Source of the DNA: Coffea arabica | Taxonomy: Eukaryota > Streptophyta > Magnoliopsida > Gentianales > Rubiaceae | Direction of reading: 5' to 3' | DNA: 64,000 nucleotides | Assembly: GCF_036785885.1 (NCBI RefSeq) | Contig: NC_092317.1 | Span: 36,507,329-36,571,328, forward strand | Shown here: positions 11,701 through 23,269 of the stretch, in pieces | Layout: each line of letters opens with the position of its first letter | How positions within the stretch are numbered: the first letter of the stretch is position 1 | Notes under the pieces: model-generated | The model's input: the letters and a program-made list of their open reading frames with translations, nothing else | Told to the model about the DNA's origin: nothing | Database searches by the model: none | Made by a program: the position numbers and the translations under genes

Positions 11701-12703
11701 GAGTTATCTCATCAACACTAGGGTTGAGCGGTCGCATGTACCACACTCCATCCGAGTGGGAGGTACCTCTCATCCCGTCTCAGTACCTCTATCCTGTTTG
11801 GTCGAGTGGAGTGTTATCTTCTCGACTAATTGGTATATTCGAATATTACCACCATTGTTTATTTCTGAATACGGAGCGTTAAGTGACAACTAACATCTCC
11901 AAGCTTTACTGTGTGAGTGTTGGATAATTGCCAACGACTCCAATCTTGATTACTGAATACTTGGGGGCTATAAGTCATATCCTAAATTACTGTATATCTG
12001 GGACTATAAGTCCAATCCCAGGGCTAGTTGGTCAAATCGATCCGACAAGGGTTTGGTCGAGGAGATCAATGAACCTTGGGTACTTGTTGGACGTTCGGGC
12101 CCGATAGGAGGTGATCGGTTGACGGAAAATGGTGTAAAGTGGGGATCTACGGACATTATACTTTCGTGGTTGACGGAGAGTCAACGGACCTTGATCAAGC
12201 TACTGTGGAACTTGCTCCTGAGAGCAACCTATATCCTTTGACATGAATGTGTTCCTTGCTGCACCCTTTTGCATGTTTTATCTGGCTATTTGCTCAATTA
12301 TATACTGGATTATGATCTCATTGAAGTTGACTTGTTTCTCGATGTCTAAATATGCTATCTTGTCTCGTATTTTACCTACTTAATTACTTGGAACCTCACT
12401 GGGCTTCTAACTCATTCCACGCCATTTGTTTTCCTTGCAGGGATGAGAACATGAGAGGTTGAATTGATGAAGACCTCGTTTTCTTCTAAGTTTGTTAGTT
12501 GCTAGTGTGAGCACTGCATAGTTGTTTAGCCGACTTTTTTGATTTGATTTTTGGCAAGTTTGACTCTTTGGTTGTAATAATTTCATTTTCTTTTGAGGGT
12601 CTATTTGTAAATCTTCATGTTATTTGACTGAGTCCTGGTAAGAGTTGGGCAGGTGGTCTATCAAACCCTTGGGTACGCCCTAGAGTTAGGTGGGGCTATC
12701 ACA
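8794..12703 (+). repeat. Long LTR of the Tekay-like element (3.9 kb)
   Basis: Starts TGAGAACCCTCG directly after the polypurine tract and ends GGGGCTATCACA at 12703. No primer site follows, as expected for a 3' LTR. A splice-donor-like 'agag|gtaaat' sits at about 9405. ATCCGGCC-type motifs lie at about 10965-11100, and a 111-bp tandem repeat at 11501-11823. The unusual length fits the Del/Tekay group. Confidence 0.65.
11501..11823 (+). repeat. 111-bp tandem repeat inside the LTR (~2.9 copies)
   Basis: Units start at 11501, 11612 and 11723 (exact 111-bp spacing) and begin G(C/T)TGAGCGG(C/T)CGCATG. Because 111 is a multiple of 3, one frame stays open through all copies (11534-11893) as 37-residue repeats. 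Nothing indicates that this frame is translated. Confidence 0.9.
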
Positions 12704-13885
12704 AAATGACCTTCGTGAGAATTCATGAAATACTAAAAACCATTGAACCACAAAGATTATAAGTGCATTTATGAATTTCATCAATTAAGGCCATCTTCAA
12801 TTCATCACTTCTTTAGAATTACCTAAGAATTCAAGAAATCATTCAACCAAGCACCTTTTCATTCATTAGGTAATCTAAATTACTCACATGAATATCAAAA
12901 ACTCCCACTAAGCTAATTAAAATGCTACATTTGGCTACTTAATATGCAACTTTGTTATCAAGCCAAATTAAGCATAAAACTAGCAATAATTCACCAAATA
13001 AATACAATAAATGCAAATCACAAAATTTATTTATCACTAACAATCACCAATAGCATCAATAAGCTCAAATAAATACACCTAACTTCACATATAAAAATTG
13101 CCTAAAAATAGAAAATATTCAATCATGGCAAAGTTCAAATGACAAGGTTAGGTGAAGATTTTTTACCTCAAAATGGTTTGGTGATGTTTAGTGATGAACA
13201 TGATGTGAAAACCCCCAAGAAACTTACTCCAATTTGGCCTCAATTGAGTGATTCAAGAAGGTACAACCCCAACTAATCGTAATTTTGAAACCACTTTAGA
13301 ATTGTTTTTGAAAGAATGTGAACTATGAAATCCACTCTAAAGGATTGGAGAAAGTGATTTGGTGAAGGTTATTTGAAGATTAAATGGTGAAAAGTGGTGT
13401 TTTAGTGAGTGGTATGTGTTTGAGGTGTTAGTGTGTGAGTGGGGTTGAAGAAGACGGGAGAAACATTGTGAGGAATCTGTTCAAGGATTTTTCTTATGCT
13501 GGATACTGTTCATATCCGGCCAGAAATTGGAGGGATTCTGGCCAATGAGTCAGAAAAATTTTTTTCGTTCTCCCCTATTAATCCGACCGTGAATCCGGCC
13601 AAAATTTAATCAGATTTCTGGCCAGATTGTGCTACAAAAAAAATTCTGATTGCAGAAGTGGATCCGAGGCCTCAGATCCATTGAATCTGCACTTATTGCA
13701 CAAGTTTTTTGCAATTTTCAGTTTGACCCTAATTTGAAACACACTCTCCAATTCGTGCTCTACAATGAGATTTTTAATAATTCAACACTTCACGCACATG
13801 AAAAGTGACTTAAACATGAATCTCAACACCTCAAAACAAATCAAAAACATGTAGAATGCAATTTGAGGGTTGAGGTTCTTGGACC
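12704..13885 (-). repeat. Truncated Tekay-type LTR-like sequence, minus strand
   Basis: Read on the minus strand it shows the architecture of the other long LTRs here: an opening like AAGAACCTCAACCCTC near 13880, ATCCGGCC-type motifs at 13640-13505, and a splice-donor-like GAG|GTAAAA near 13169. It has no PBS, no partner and no coding sequence. Its left end abuts the LTR end at 12703. It could instead be the 3' untranslated part of the Athila-like element. Confidence 0.4.
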
Positions 13886-14407
13886 AAATAGTCCCCTTGA
13901 CACTTCTAATGCACATGATGGTGCTCAAATGGTTCAAAAGAGTACAAATAGGTTATGAACACATTTAAACACTTGAATGCACTTCAACTTCATGCAAAAG
14001 ACTGACTTAACCTCATATCATGAAATTAAGCATTATAAACTCAAAAATAAAAGTTAAACTTCCCTTTTTCACATCGGTCTCCACTCCCTATAAACTCTTT
14101 TGCATTTGAAATAATTTGCATGAACCCTTGCCATTGCCACCTATAAAACACACAAAAACACTAGTTTATACAACTTAAAAGCTACTAAAAACAAGAAATC
14201 GTTGGGTTGCCTCCCAACAAGCGCTTTTTTATAGTCATTCGCTTGACTATATCACCTCATTTTTCAAGCAGGTTTAGTTAACGAGTAATCCACCATTTTA
14301 GGCCGTGGTGGATCATTAAAAGGCGACTTTATAGCAAAAGCCACATGATCTAATGATATGAGAAATGGAAGTGACTTACCTATCCCAAGTGTTTCATACA
14401 TATTACC

Positions 14408-14686
14408 TTAAATATGCACCACTTGAGAACTTACCAAAGGAAATGTCATGAGAGTATCTTGGATAGCAATACCCTTAGAACCTATACCTTCAATGCACTC
14501 CTCAAGAGGGGTGAAAAATGAGTCATTAAAACTCACCTCTTGAGGTTCAAGGTTAGTTCCAAAGATATTATCATGTGAAATGGACATTTGCTCATTGAAA
14601 CACAATTGAGATTCATCATTTTCATCAAAATGCAATCCATTTTCACATGCAATATTCCCACCATTCATAATAGGGTCATTTTGCAT
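14408..14686 (-). other. Small ORF (92 aa) between Athila-like gag and 3' region
   Basis: An acidic 92-residue frame starting at ATG 14686 with no recognised domain. It lies where the end of a gag fused to downstream sequence would be after deletion of pol. It may be residual gag-pol sequence or chance; no function can be assigned. Confidence 0.3.
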
Positions 14687-14862
14687 ATCATAGAGGAAAT
14701 AACTTCACATAATGCATACAATTGGTCTTGTATTCTACCAAAGTGAGAAGTTAATTCATCTAACATTTCCTCAACCCTATCAAAACGGTTGGAGGTTGCA
14801 TTTGCTAGCTTTTCTATGGCTAAATCAAATTGATTAGAAGAATTTTCTACAGCTAGCTCCTA

Positions 14863-15419
14863 TCATGCATTAGAATCATTAGCTAATGGTTCACTTTCTA
14901 ATTCCCAAGATAGAAGTGCATTAGCTAACTTCTCTATTGCCAATTCCCAAGATGGTTTTGATTCATAGTGGACACATTCGGATTGGTAATCATATAAACA
15001 AGAAGAAGCACTATTAGCACATTGATTATCCTAACCATAAGCACAAGAATTGCCCCAATTAGGACTATATTAATCAAGATAAGGATTGCAATGCCCAAAT
15101 TCATCATAATACCCCACATTTTGTGCTTGCCTACATGTATGAGTAGCATGATAACCTCCACACAAGTCACAAATCACATGATGAGATTAAAATCATTAAC
15201 ATTCCTCCCTTGCTCAATTTCATGTATAATTGTGTCCATCTGAACTTGTAACATGATAACATCAAATTTTGCCTTTAAGTATTTCAAACCATCTTCAAAA
15301 GACACACCTTCAGTAATTTCTTGGTTACCTCTATTGAAGGAGTTTTGCACTTCGTACCTATCCATTGCCAATCTTCCATTTCTCAAGCATTGTCCTCCAA
15401 ATTGGCCTACCCTCCTCAT
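14863..15419 (-). pseudogene. Athila-like gag fragment with CCHC knuckle
   Basis: The first frame (15419-15174) is followed in another register by CDLCGGYHATHTC, a CX2CX3HX4C zinc knuckle of the Athila type. A Tyr/Asn/Pro-rich segment and WELAIEKLANAL, the usual C-terminal tail of Athila/Tat gag, come next. In-frame stops lie near 15062 and 15020, and the frame closes at about 14863. The N-terminal capsid part is mostly missing. A functional gag is not possible. Confidence 0.7.
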
Positions 15420-15587
15420 TACCTACAATTGTTTTTAAACAACTTAAGAGCAAAATTAGTAAGAAGAATAGGTTATAAAACACATACACATAATAAACAC
15501 TAAAATAACAAAAAATAACATTCACACTATAACTAATAAAATGTCTAAACTAATAAAGTTGCTCTTCACACTGATATTACCAAATCT

Positions 15588-15605
15588 TCCCCGGCAACGG
15601 CGCCA
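15588..15605 (-). other. Primer binding site for tRNA-Asp
   Basis: Minus-strand TGGCGCCGTTGCCGGGGA, exactly complementary to the 3' end of plant tRNA-Asp (GTC), the usual primer of Athila-type elements. It lies six bases from the LTR end. Confidence 0.9.
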
Positions 15606-15611
15606 AAAACT

Positions 15612-17383
15612 TGACGGGCGTAGGGTATACATATAACATTAAGTTCATCCTAATCAAGTTTTACATTTATAAACTCCTAAATACCCCACGCGCGATTTAT
15701 TGCAAGTATATGAATCGTGAGTGAGTATAGGGTATTAAGGGTCGATCCCACAAGGAAGATTGCAATTACCGACACTACTAAAGCTTCTCTATTATTTAGA
15801 CTATCAATGTATTATAAGAAATGAAATCTACTGAACTTATGCAAAATAACAAATGAAAGTTACTTAGGTTATGGTATCCCTAACTACTCATGCAATTGTC
15901 ATTTTTGGATCATTGAGTACTACTATCTAGGCTAGTTATAGTGTAATTTTCTTAAAATATGAAACCTACTTTCGTAGTGAATCAACTATACTCATAACTA
16001 ATCTATACCTATTCTCATGGTTATGAAATTAGCTACAAGTTCATTTCTTCAATGAAATTACACGAAATTAATCACTAAAACCACATAGTTGCACCTCTAC
16101 TCTCATGAGTATACTCCGTATATTTAGCACTTCTTGATCTAGTGTTAAATCTCAATTTTCATTGCAGAAACAACACCTTAGATAATCACAATTAATGGTA
16201 CCAGATTAATCATGATTTAAAGGGCCAAAGTGCTAAATAACTTGTTCAAATAATAGCAATCAAATAACCAAATAATAAATACTAATAATCATAGAAAGTT
16301 CAACCAAACCCAAGGCATAAACTTTAAAGACACATATTGAATACAAAATCTAGAACTTGCATATTAACTATACTTAATAATCTGATACAAAAGATAAAGA
16401 GTTGGAGAAGAGATAACCCATGTCACTTGAGTTTCAACTCCTCCTTCTTCATCTATATCTTCATCCTAATCTAGCCAATATACAAGAATGGATGAACTAT
16501 ACTTACTCTATACTAAACTAACCTAACACTCAGAAAATGCAAGAGCTACATTTCTGCACTCCAAGCTTTCTCCCGTATCTCTCTCTATTCTCCCTTTAAT
16601 CTTGCAAGTATTGGCTATATAAAGATGAAAGAAGTCAAGAAAATGAGGCTTACACCACCCTTTTACAGCTGCAAAGTAGTTCTCACATGTTTGGCATTGC
16701 ATATGACTTGTTGGAGGTGAAAATAAGTTTTTCGCGTAAAGAGTAGCCTTCTCTAACCACAATCCGGCCAAAAATCCGGCCAAGTTCCGGCCGGATTGCT
16801 ATAGTGATATTTTGGTGCACATTTGTTCAATTTCCAGCTCTGCTCCAATTTTGTGTCAACTTCAACTAAACTTTTCTTGATGATAAAAGCTGATTTAGCC
16901 CTTGACCAAAACATAAAACTTGTAGCCCTTTGAGTTAGTTTTGTAATGCATCAAGAATCATCTCATTTGGATCTATGTAGGTTGAGAAATGACCAAAATA
17001 CCCTTGACTGCTTACTGTCCTATTTCAGCTTCGACCAATAGAAATTAGCTACTGTAATTCGGCTTTTTGACCTAGAAAACCTTCAAACTAGATTTAGATG
17101 TCTTCACCAAAGTTGTAGATCTTTCTCTTATCTTCAAATTGGTTTAAGAATCATCTCAATCCGATCATTATAGCTCAAGTTATAGCCAAAATATGAAAAT
17201 ATGTCAAAACTGTCAAAATGCACAAAATCCAAGTAAAAAGTGATAAAAACCTCATTTAATTACTTAAAAGCATTTTTCACCAATTATAGCCAAAATGATT
17301 CATTTTCTTCCAGTAATATAACCAAAATAACTAAAAATAATATAAAATGCCATACAATTAAAACGTAAATTAGTCACTTATCA
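15612..17383 (-). repeat. 5' LTR of the Athila-like element (1772 bp)
   Basis: On the plus strand it begins TGACGGGCGT next to the PBS and ends GTCACTTATCA. On the minus strand it therefore starts TGATAAGTGAC, a common Athila LTR start. It carries ATCCGGCC repeats at about 16760-16797. No coding sequence. Confidence 0.75.
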
Positions 17384-17419
17384 CTATACTACTCCATTCA
17401 TCTACGTGAATAATGTTTG
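17384..17419 (-). pseudogene. LINE fragment 4: end of the ORF2 endonuclease region
   Basis: A 36-base island between the Athila-like LTR and the MULE. Joined to LINE fragment 3 with one copy of the 9-bp target duplication, it continues the endonuclease frame with the expected ...FTW-NG... block. Two Trp positions are now TAG. The rest of ORF2 must lie beyond the Athila-like insertion, to the left of the window. Confidence 0.75.
17411..17419. repeat. MULE target site duplication, left copy
   Basis: TAATGTTTG, identical to 34184-34192. Nine bases is the Mutator hallmark length. Confidence 0.93.
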
Positions 17420-17701
17420 TGCAACGGATCCTCTGTACCACACCCTGTCTCACACCCTATCCCACCCCTTCTAAACTTGCCAAGTGTCCTTTTATAAACC
17501 AAATCCTGAAACAACCCAACTCGAACCATGTTTAATTAATTAACCAATTAATCGAGCTGAGAAACGTAATCACTATAACCAAAATCGATTAAAATAAAAA
17601 CCCAAAACCCAAAATTAAAGATTAAACAAGGCACAAAAAAAAAAACCCCACAAGGCCACGAAATCAGAATCCCATCAGATTTCACTCCTCCTCAAAAGCT
17701 T
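17420..17701 (+). repeat. MULE left terminal inverted repeat (282 bp)
   Basis: Starts TGCAACGGATCCTCTGTACC and runs to AAGCTT at 17696-17701. It matches the reverse complement of 33904-34183 with few differences; the outermost base differs (T versus C). Confidence 0.92.
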
Positions 17702-18298
17702 CATCGCAACGCAGCAGGCCAGAGATTAACACTTTCATCATCTAGGAACTAAAGCCTTTTCTCCTAAACTAAAGCTAGTCTTCAACGGAACAAGGTACGT
17801 AGGTGAATTTTCCTGCAAATAAGTACTCTTCATATGCAACGTTTTCCTTCAAATAAGTATTCTTCATATGCAACGAATTGCGTTATTCATGTGCCGCTTC
17901 ATATGCAACGAATTGTGTTATTCATGTAAACATCAGCACAAGCCTCTGAAGTCAACCTGAAGCCTCTGAACTCAAAGAATTTATGCAAAGGGATTGATGG
18001 GTTCCTTCAAATACTTACTCTTTCCTCAGTCGTTAAGTTTCGGGATTTCTTTTTTTGGGTCTCTGTTGATTGAAGATCTATTTGCTTAAGATGTTTTTTG
18101 TTCAGAAATTTTTGTGCTTTTTGTGTTTGTATTGTACCTATTGATTCGTCTTGTTGCTTTTTATATGTCAAATAAAAGATGAGACCTTTGTGGTGGCTTT
18201 CACACGGTGCACGATTCCATGTTAACTTGTAAATTTAATTAGGGTCATTGTGTAGATATTCTGCAGAAGCTAGCTCAAGAATCGCAGTGTAGGGCGCG
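17702..18298. other. MULE left subterminal non-coding region
   Basis: No ORF. Contains short repeats of 'cttcatatgcaacg' between about 17830 and 17905, doubled 'aagcctctgaa' units near 17942-17970, and the 24-base block 18196-18219 that recurs at 33759-33782 near the right end. Confidence 0.6.
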
Positions 18299-21191
18299 TG
18301 TGACAGCCCCACCTTCCCCTAAGGCGAACCAAAGAGGTTAGCGGACTGCCTGCCCAGCTCTCGCCAGGACTAACGGTGCAGTATAGAGCGATCTATCACG
18401 TTCCGGAACTTATAACGCGCGAAAACAAGGCAAAAGGGCAAAATAACCCAAAATAAAAGAAACGAAATCCGGAGTCGGTCATGAATAGTAACCGACCCGT
18501 CCGAAACCCAACCAAACATCGAAATACATATACAACATAACATTAAACATTTACAAGCCACAATGGCATTTAAAAGTGATACAAAAGTCACTACATATGT
18601 GGTTTGCCAAAACAAAAGTGAAAACGGCCCTAATGATACATTTAGGGTCCCATTTTATATACAATACAAAAGAGTCATTTATCTAGTTCATTCGGCAACC
18701 ATTTATCAAAATTCTTTCCAAAAGAGTCATAATCCTGTAAGGAAAACAAAAGGAACGGGGTGAGCTAATTGCCCAGTGAGAATACAACTCAAGCCACCAA
18801 GTTCATAGATGCATCAAGTTGAACAGTCCAATTGACCAAAAATAAGTAAAGCCACACATTAAGAATGAGGATAAAGGATACGGGTGGCTCTCAAGAGCCC
18901 TTTTCCTCGTTTGCATTCTTGATCGGATCTCATTGACTCTCCGTCAATGTTTGAAAGTAACCAACCGTAGACTTCACTTAACTTCCATTCCCTTCCTCCT
19001 AACATTCCTCAACCGGGCCCGAAATCCAAACGCATGCATTGTGGTATTACTCGAGTAAACCGGAATCAAGAGTCTCTCATACTACAAGATTCCATATAAC
19101 GTTGCCCAAGGTACATTAATTGGCACGACCAAGCCCTCGCCGGCTCGATTCAATCAATTTCCAATGGGATTGAGCTCATGGATAATATTTGAAGTCATTG
19201 ATAACATTGATAACATTTGTATTTCATTTCATATAACATTTCATATAACATTCCAATAACTTTTCAATAACATGCGAAACAATAAGTGAGAGTGATAAAG
19301 TACACTTTCACTTCAAGCAATTAACATTCCAAGCACCAAGTTCAAGTAGCAAAGCCATATAATAGCACACAAGTGAGTAGTAAACTCACCACGCAAGAAA
19401 GTGGTGTTTCATACACCGTGGTCACCAATCCGCCGTGAACTACCGTCACGTCCTAGAATCACGCAACAAATGCAATGAGACTCGATAACGAGTCGTATAG
19501 CAATGCTTAACACAACCCCAATAGGGTTTCATATGCACAAATAAGCATGATAGCAAACCAGAAATTAAGAAAGGGCTTTAACTTAGGCCTTGATAAGAAA
19601 ACCGGTTTTGACGTCATAATGCGGTAATGGCACAACTCTCACTACAAATATCGGTTGGGGGTGTAAGACCCACCGTTTCGAAGCTATGGAACAGGGCTAC
19701 AACAATGCAGAAGACCACTCAATCCAGTTCTTAACACAACTAGGTCAAATATGCCAAATACTAACCCAGAATTCCCACAACAGGTTTGCAAAACACACAA
19801 AACTGTAATACGTCAATCTCAGCCTACACAGGTCCAAATGCCGAAATTCCAAAGGCATAAGTTAGCTAAGACATCCAGCTACATTTCCTAAGAAGACACC
19901 AACTTCAAAATCCAAACCAATTCCAGTCAAAACAGGCAATTACTATCGCAGTTCGGACATTCTGTGCACCAAAAACAGCAACAGTAAAAACGGCATAACT
20001 CACTCTACACTAGTCCAATTGCCCTGAAATTTTGTAGGCACACTAAAATCATCAATACCTACAACTTTCATGTTTTGAGCAAAGTCCAATTCGGCCTCTA
20101 ACCCAGTGATCTAAAACCGGACAGAATTGGGATTTTATGAACCCTAACTTTCCAATTTTCCATCCAAATCCAAAATTAATTGCATTTATCCACAATTCAC
20201 TCCCACTAGAACCATTATAGTCCATTTCCAATCATCCAAGATAGCTACAACATTCATTTCATATTAAACCAGAAAAATTCCCAATAAAATAAAAGCTTCA
20301 CCAAAACTCTTCAAATCAAGAAATAAATCATATATTTCATCACCCAAGGCACCTCTAAGCATATTATAAGCATCATTAGGTATAGGGGAGAGGTTGTAGC
20401 ATCACTTACCAAGAAACAAGGGAAAGAGAGGTTGTGGACACCTTTGCTCTTCAAAACAACTTCACTACAACCCTTACTAGCACTAGAAGGTAGGATTTTA
20501 TGGAGTGAAATGGATGGAAGCAAATGTTTTTGGTTGATTTGCACCAAGTAGAAGCTAGAACTTGAAGAGTTTCTCCTTCCTTCTTTGCTCAAGATGGCCG
20601 GCCAACAAGAGAAGAAAAATGGTGATTTTTGTGCATTTTTTGATATTTAATCCTTTGGTCAAAAAAGTCAAGAAAGTGAATAGTGTTTCTTAAAGTCCAA
20701 CCAACCATATTGTGACACTTGTCACACTCATTAATGCATTCTTCTCTTTCTTTTTTCTCTCTCACATCAATCACTTCACACACTCTTCTTATCACTTAAC
20801 ACCCGATAAATTTCTCACAGTATCCGAAACTTAACCTTATTGGCCGAATTTTTCCTAACTTTTCGCACTAGTGGGTCCCACATCCAATATCTATTCTTAC
20901 TTTTCAAAAAATTCACCAATGCTAGAAAAATCATCTTAAAACCATAATTGCTCATAAAATCCACTAAGAAAATATTTCTAAACCAGATAATGCCGAAAAC
21001 ATGCAATTAAGGGGAAATAAACCCTAGGGAAAATATTAGGGTTCTCAAAATCTATTTGCTACTAGAAAAATTATCTAAAAATTATATCTGCTCCTTAAAA
21101 TTATCTAGAAAAATTTTCTACTCACGAAAATGCAGAAAACAAGTCATGAAAAATTCTAAAACCTAGAAAATAAAAATTACGGGTTCTCACA
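18299..21191 (-). repeat. 3' LTR of the young Tekay-like element (2893 bp)
   Basis: Plus-strand TGTGACAGCCCCACC to GGGTTCTCACA. Same length as the right copy and nearly identical. Differences seen: near 19499 (G/A), 19665 (C/G), 19709 (C/T), 19752 (G/A) and 20296 (C/T). Small open frames inside it are repeated in both LTRs and are not genes. Confidence 0.95.
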
Positions 21192-21209
21192 CTCTCTCCC
21201 CCTTAAAAG
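21192..21209 (-). other. Polypurine tract of the young Tekay-like element
   Basis: Minus-strand CTTTTAAGGGGGAGAGAG immediately before the 3' LTR, the plus-strand DNA primer in reverse transcription. Confidence 0.85.
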
Positions 21210-21483
21210 AATTTCGCCCTCGAAATTTCTCACTTTGGTTCACAAACAGTTCAGGGTATTCCTTTTCACCTCCCAGGTAGCCTCTTCTATCCCATGATTT
21301 CTGCATGAACACTATTCTCTCTCCTACCCAAACTCTGCGATCCTTACAACCCACACCAATGCTCAAACAATGATTTCCCCATAGGAATACTACTTTCAGG
21401 TCATAGGGTAGACAAGCAGGCGTGGTATCTATTTCGTCCATCAAAATTGGGATTGACAAATGGATGAGTAACACCGGGATCTA
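21210..21483 (-). pseudogene. Deletion-fused remnant of protease and pol C-terminus
   Basis: On the minus strand after gag the frames show GVTHPFVNP, resembling the chromovirus protease start with its Asp region altered. LPYDLKV and RRVWVGER follow (protease/RT linker type), then directly KEYPELF, the pol terminus type. RT, RNase H, integrase and chromodomain are gone, so an internal deletion joined the protease region to the pol end. Confidence 0.6.
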
Positions 21484-22731
21484 CTAATATTTCCGCAGAA
21501 ATACCGCAATCATACCTTCCTTAATCTCAGGAGAATCGGGGACCTGTTGTGGCTCCAGTGAATACACTCGAGCTGCTACCTTAGATTTCGTCCCATTCCC
21601 CTTATCCGGTCCCGTGTGGGTCTTTGACGTAGTTTGAGCTCCCCTTCCTTCTTGCGTCATAAGTAGGCAGGTAGCAAGCTTGTGGTCTGCGCTTCCACAA
21701 CGCAGACATTTGTCTCCCTTCTTCCAGCAGTTGTCTTCAGAATGATTCGACTTTCCGCAGTACCCGCAAGGTCCGCGTGCTGCAGAAGCCGAGCCTCCTC
21801 TCTGGCCTCTCCCCAACTGGCTGCCTCGTGACAGGCTCTCTCGTGACACTCCCGGTACCCTTTCTTCCCCAATTCCTCGCCCAAACTTGGAAGGGGTACT
21901 CTCATTCCCCTGCCCCGAATTATTTCCAGGAAATCCTCGCTTTTTCGCCTGGAAATTTCTTACTTGCAATCTGGCACTCTCTACCCGTTGGGCCTTCTCA
22001 ACGGCCTCGCTAAAAGCATTGATTTGAGCCACTGCGAGGTCCTTCTGAATCTCCACGTTTAGGCCCTGGATAAAACGCCTAATTCGCCGTTGCTCCGTCA
22101 CAATCAACTCAGGCGCAAATTTGGACAGGCGGGTGAACTGGCTCTCGTATTCTGCCACCGATTGAGCTCCTTGGCGGAGTCGGATGAACTCATCTTCCTT
22201 CCTTTCCTGAACCAGAGGAGGGAAGAATTTCGCGTTAAACTCCCTCATAAAATTTACCCAAGTCCTGGGCGTTTGTTCCCTCTCCCATTTTTGCCGAATG
22301 ACATTCCACCAGGAGCGGGCCGCCTCTTCCAGCTGGAAAAAGGCAAAAGTCACCTGCCGTTCTTCGGTATAGTGCAGGGCGGCAAAAATATCGACCATCT
22401 TTTCGAGCCACCTTTCGGCAACATCCGGATCAGGTCCCCCGATGAACTTGGGTGGGACAAACTTTTGAAATCGTTCCAGAGCTCTGTCTTCGCTCTCAAC
22501 ATGATTGCCAGGGTTTCCAGGGTTTCCAGGATTAGGATTTGGATTCTGGCCTTGTTGCTGCACCACTTGTGCCAACAGGTTTGTCATTTGCTGCATAGCG
22601 GCAGCTATCTGTACATTAGGGTCAACTCTCGGTTCAGGATGGGGTCCAGAGGAGGTTTCTCCAGTACCCCGGTCTGGCGTAGGTTGCCTATTCCCGCGCC
22701 CACGGCCCCGTCCACTACGTGTACCGTCCAT
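21484..22731 (-). CDS. Gag of a Tekay/Del-like Ty3/gypsy element, intact
   Basis: An uninterrupted 415-residue frame from ATG 22731. It starts with a Gly/Arg-rich N-terminus (GRGRGRGNRQ). The Retrotrans_gag capsid domain lies at about residues 85-240 (FVPPKFIGGPDP, AERWLEKM, RSWWNVIRQKW, FFPPLVQERK, EYESQFTRLSKF). A basic region and two adjacent zinc knuckles follow: CGYCGKSNHSEDNC and CLRCGSADHKLATC, both CX2CX4HX4C. Gag packages the element RNA into cytoplasmic particles. About 525 bp of leader separate it from the PBS. The frame ends at 21484, near the pol deletion junction, so the last residues may not be native. This is the only intact transposon protein in the window; expression is not shown by sequence. 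Confidence 0.93.
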   Translation of the reverse strand: MDGTRSGRGRGRGNRQPTPDRGTGETSSGPHPEPRVDPNVQIAAAMQQMTNLLAQVVQQQGQNPNPNPGNPGNPGNHVESEDRALERFQKFVPPKFIGGPDPDVAERWLEKMVDIFAALHYTEERQVTFAFFQLEEAARSWWNVIRQKWEREQTPRTWVNFMREFNAKFFPPLVQERKEDEFIRLRQGAQSVAEYESQFTRLSKFAPELIVTEQRRIRRFIQGLNVEIQKDLAVAQINAFSEAVEKAQRVESARLQVRNFQAKKRGFPGNNSGQGNESTPSKFGRGIGEERVPGVSRESLSRGSQLGRGQRGGSASAARGPCGYCGKSNHSEDNCWKKGDKCLRCGSADHKLATCLLMTQEGRGAQTTSKTHTGPDKGNGTKSKVAARVYSLEPQQVPDSPEIKEGMIAVFLRKY

Positions 22732-23255
22732 ACAATCTAAGTCGATCTAGGTCACAAAATAAATATACTGTTAATGGGCAATGGGCACCTAACCCCTCCT
22801 TTTCGCAGCCCGAAACAGGAACAAGTAAACAAGAACAAATAACTACTCCACTCCCTCGTAGAGCATTTAAACACATAACACATATACAGAGAACACATAA
22901 CAGTATCAACAAGTATACAGAACAGTCAGTCAGGTACATACAAAATCACAATTTCTAGTTCGCCCAATTCTTTCTAACCTAGACTCTCGTCTCTTTCGTA
23001 TCCGGGCGCAAGAATCCCATTTAAGATAATTCACAACTCGAGCCGGCCGGTCCCAAGCGTAAATCATCCATACTAAAGATTCCTACCCGACATACATATC
23101 TATCTTCCTCAAGTTTCATGATAAAGATTTTTTTACACTTATGACATGCCCGATTCATAACTTATGCTCAAAAGAGCACTTAGACATATTCATGAAATCA
23201 GGACCATAACACCACTTGGCCCTAGGCTCACTCCGCGCAGAGACCACGCGAAGTG

Positions 23256-23267
23256 GCTCTGATACCA
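23256..23267 (-). other. Primer binding site (tRNA-iMet) of the young Tekay-like element
   Basis: Minus-strand TGGTATCAGAGC, an exact complement of initiator tRNA-Met, two bases inside the 5' LTR. It sets the minus-strand orientation. Confidence 0.93.
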
Positions 23268-23269
23268 CC

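Larger units (their letters stand above)
8041..12703 (+). mobile_element. Tekay/Del-like Ty3/gypsy element, 3' end only
   Basis: About 750 bases of internal sequence (8041-8793) end in a short pol C-terminal tail. Around 8695-8790, after an acceptor-like 'accacag', the frame reads ...ICAKYPELF..., typical of the chromovirus pol terminus. A purine-rich tract 'aagggggaaagag' and a 3.9-kb LTR follow. The rest of pol, gag and the 5' LTR are absent. The simplest reading is that the Sirevirus inserted at 8040/8041. 8041-8690 shows no recognisable coding sequence. Confidence 0.65.
13886..17383 (-). mobile_element. Athila-like gag-only LTR retrotransposon, 3' LTR missing
   Basis: Minus-strand order: 5' LTR (17383-15612), tRNA-Asp PBS, Athila-type gag (15419-14863), a small ORF (14686-14408) and the characteristic GCGCTTGTTGGGAGGCAACC segment near 14210-14225 that lies downstream of pol in Athila/Tat elements. 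No protease, RT or integrase lies between gag and that segment, so this is a non-autonomous deletion derivative, comparable to elements called TR-GAG. The 3' LTR is not in the window. Its insertion point is the LINE at 17383/17384 (candidate target duplication CTATA, partner not visible). The end at 13886 is approximate. Confidence 0.65.

Noticed and set aside
12704..13885. 3' LTR of the Athila-like element
   Set aside because: No similarity by eye to the 15612-17383 LTR, and the expected start TGATAAGTGAC is absent.
15588..15605. Possible tRNA-Asp gene
   Set aside because: Only 18 bases match the tRNA 3' end, beside an LTR; it is a primer binding site.
18370..18615. Small hydrophobic ORF repeated at 23341-23586
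   Set aside because: Located in both LTRs of the same element; no domain.
22090..22740. 216-residue plus-strand ORF
   Set aside because: Shadow of the gag gene on the opposite strand, which has clear capsid and zinc-knuckle motifs.
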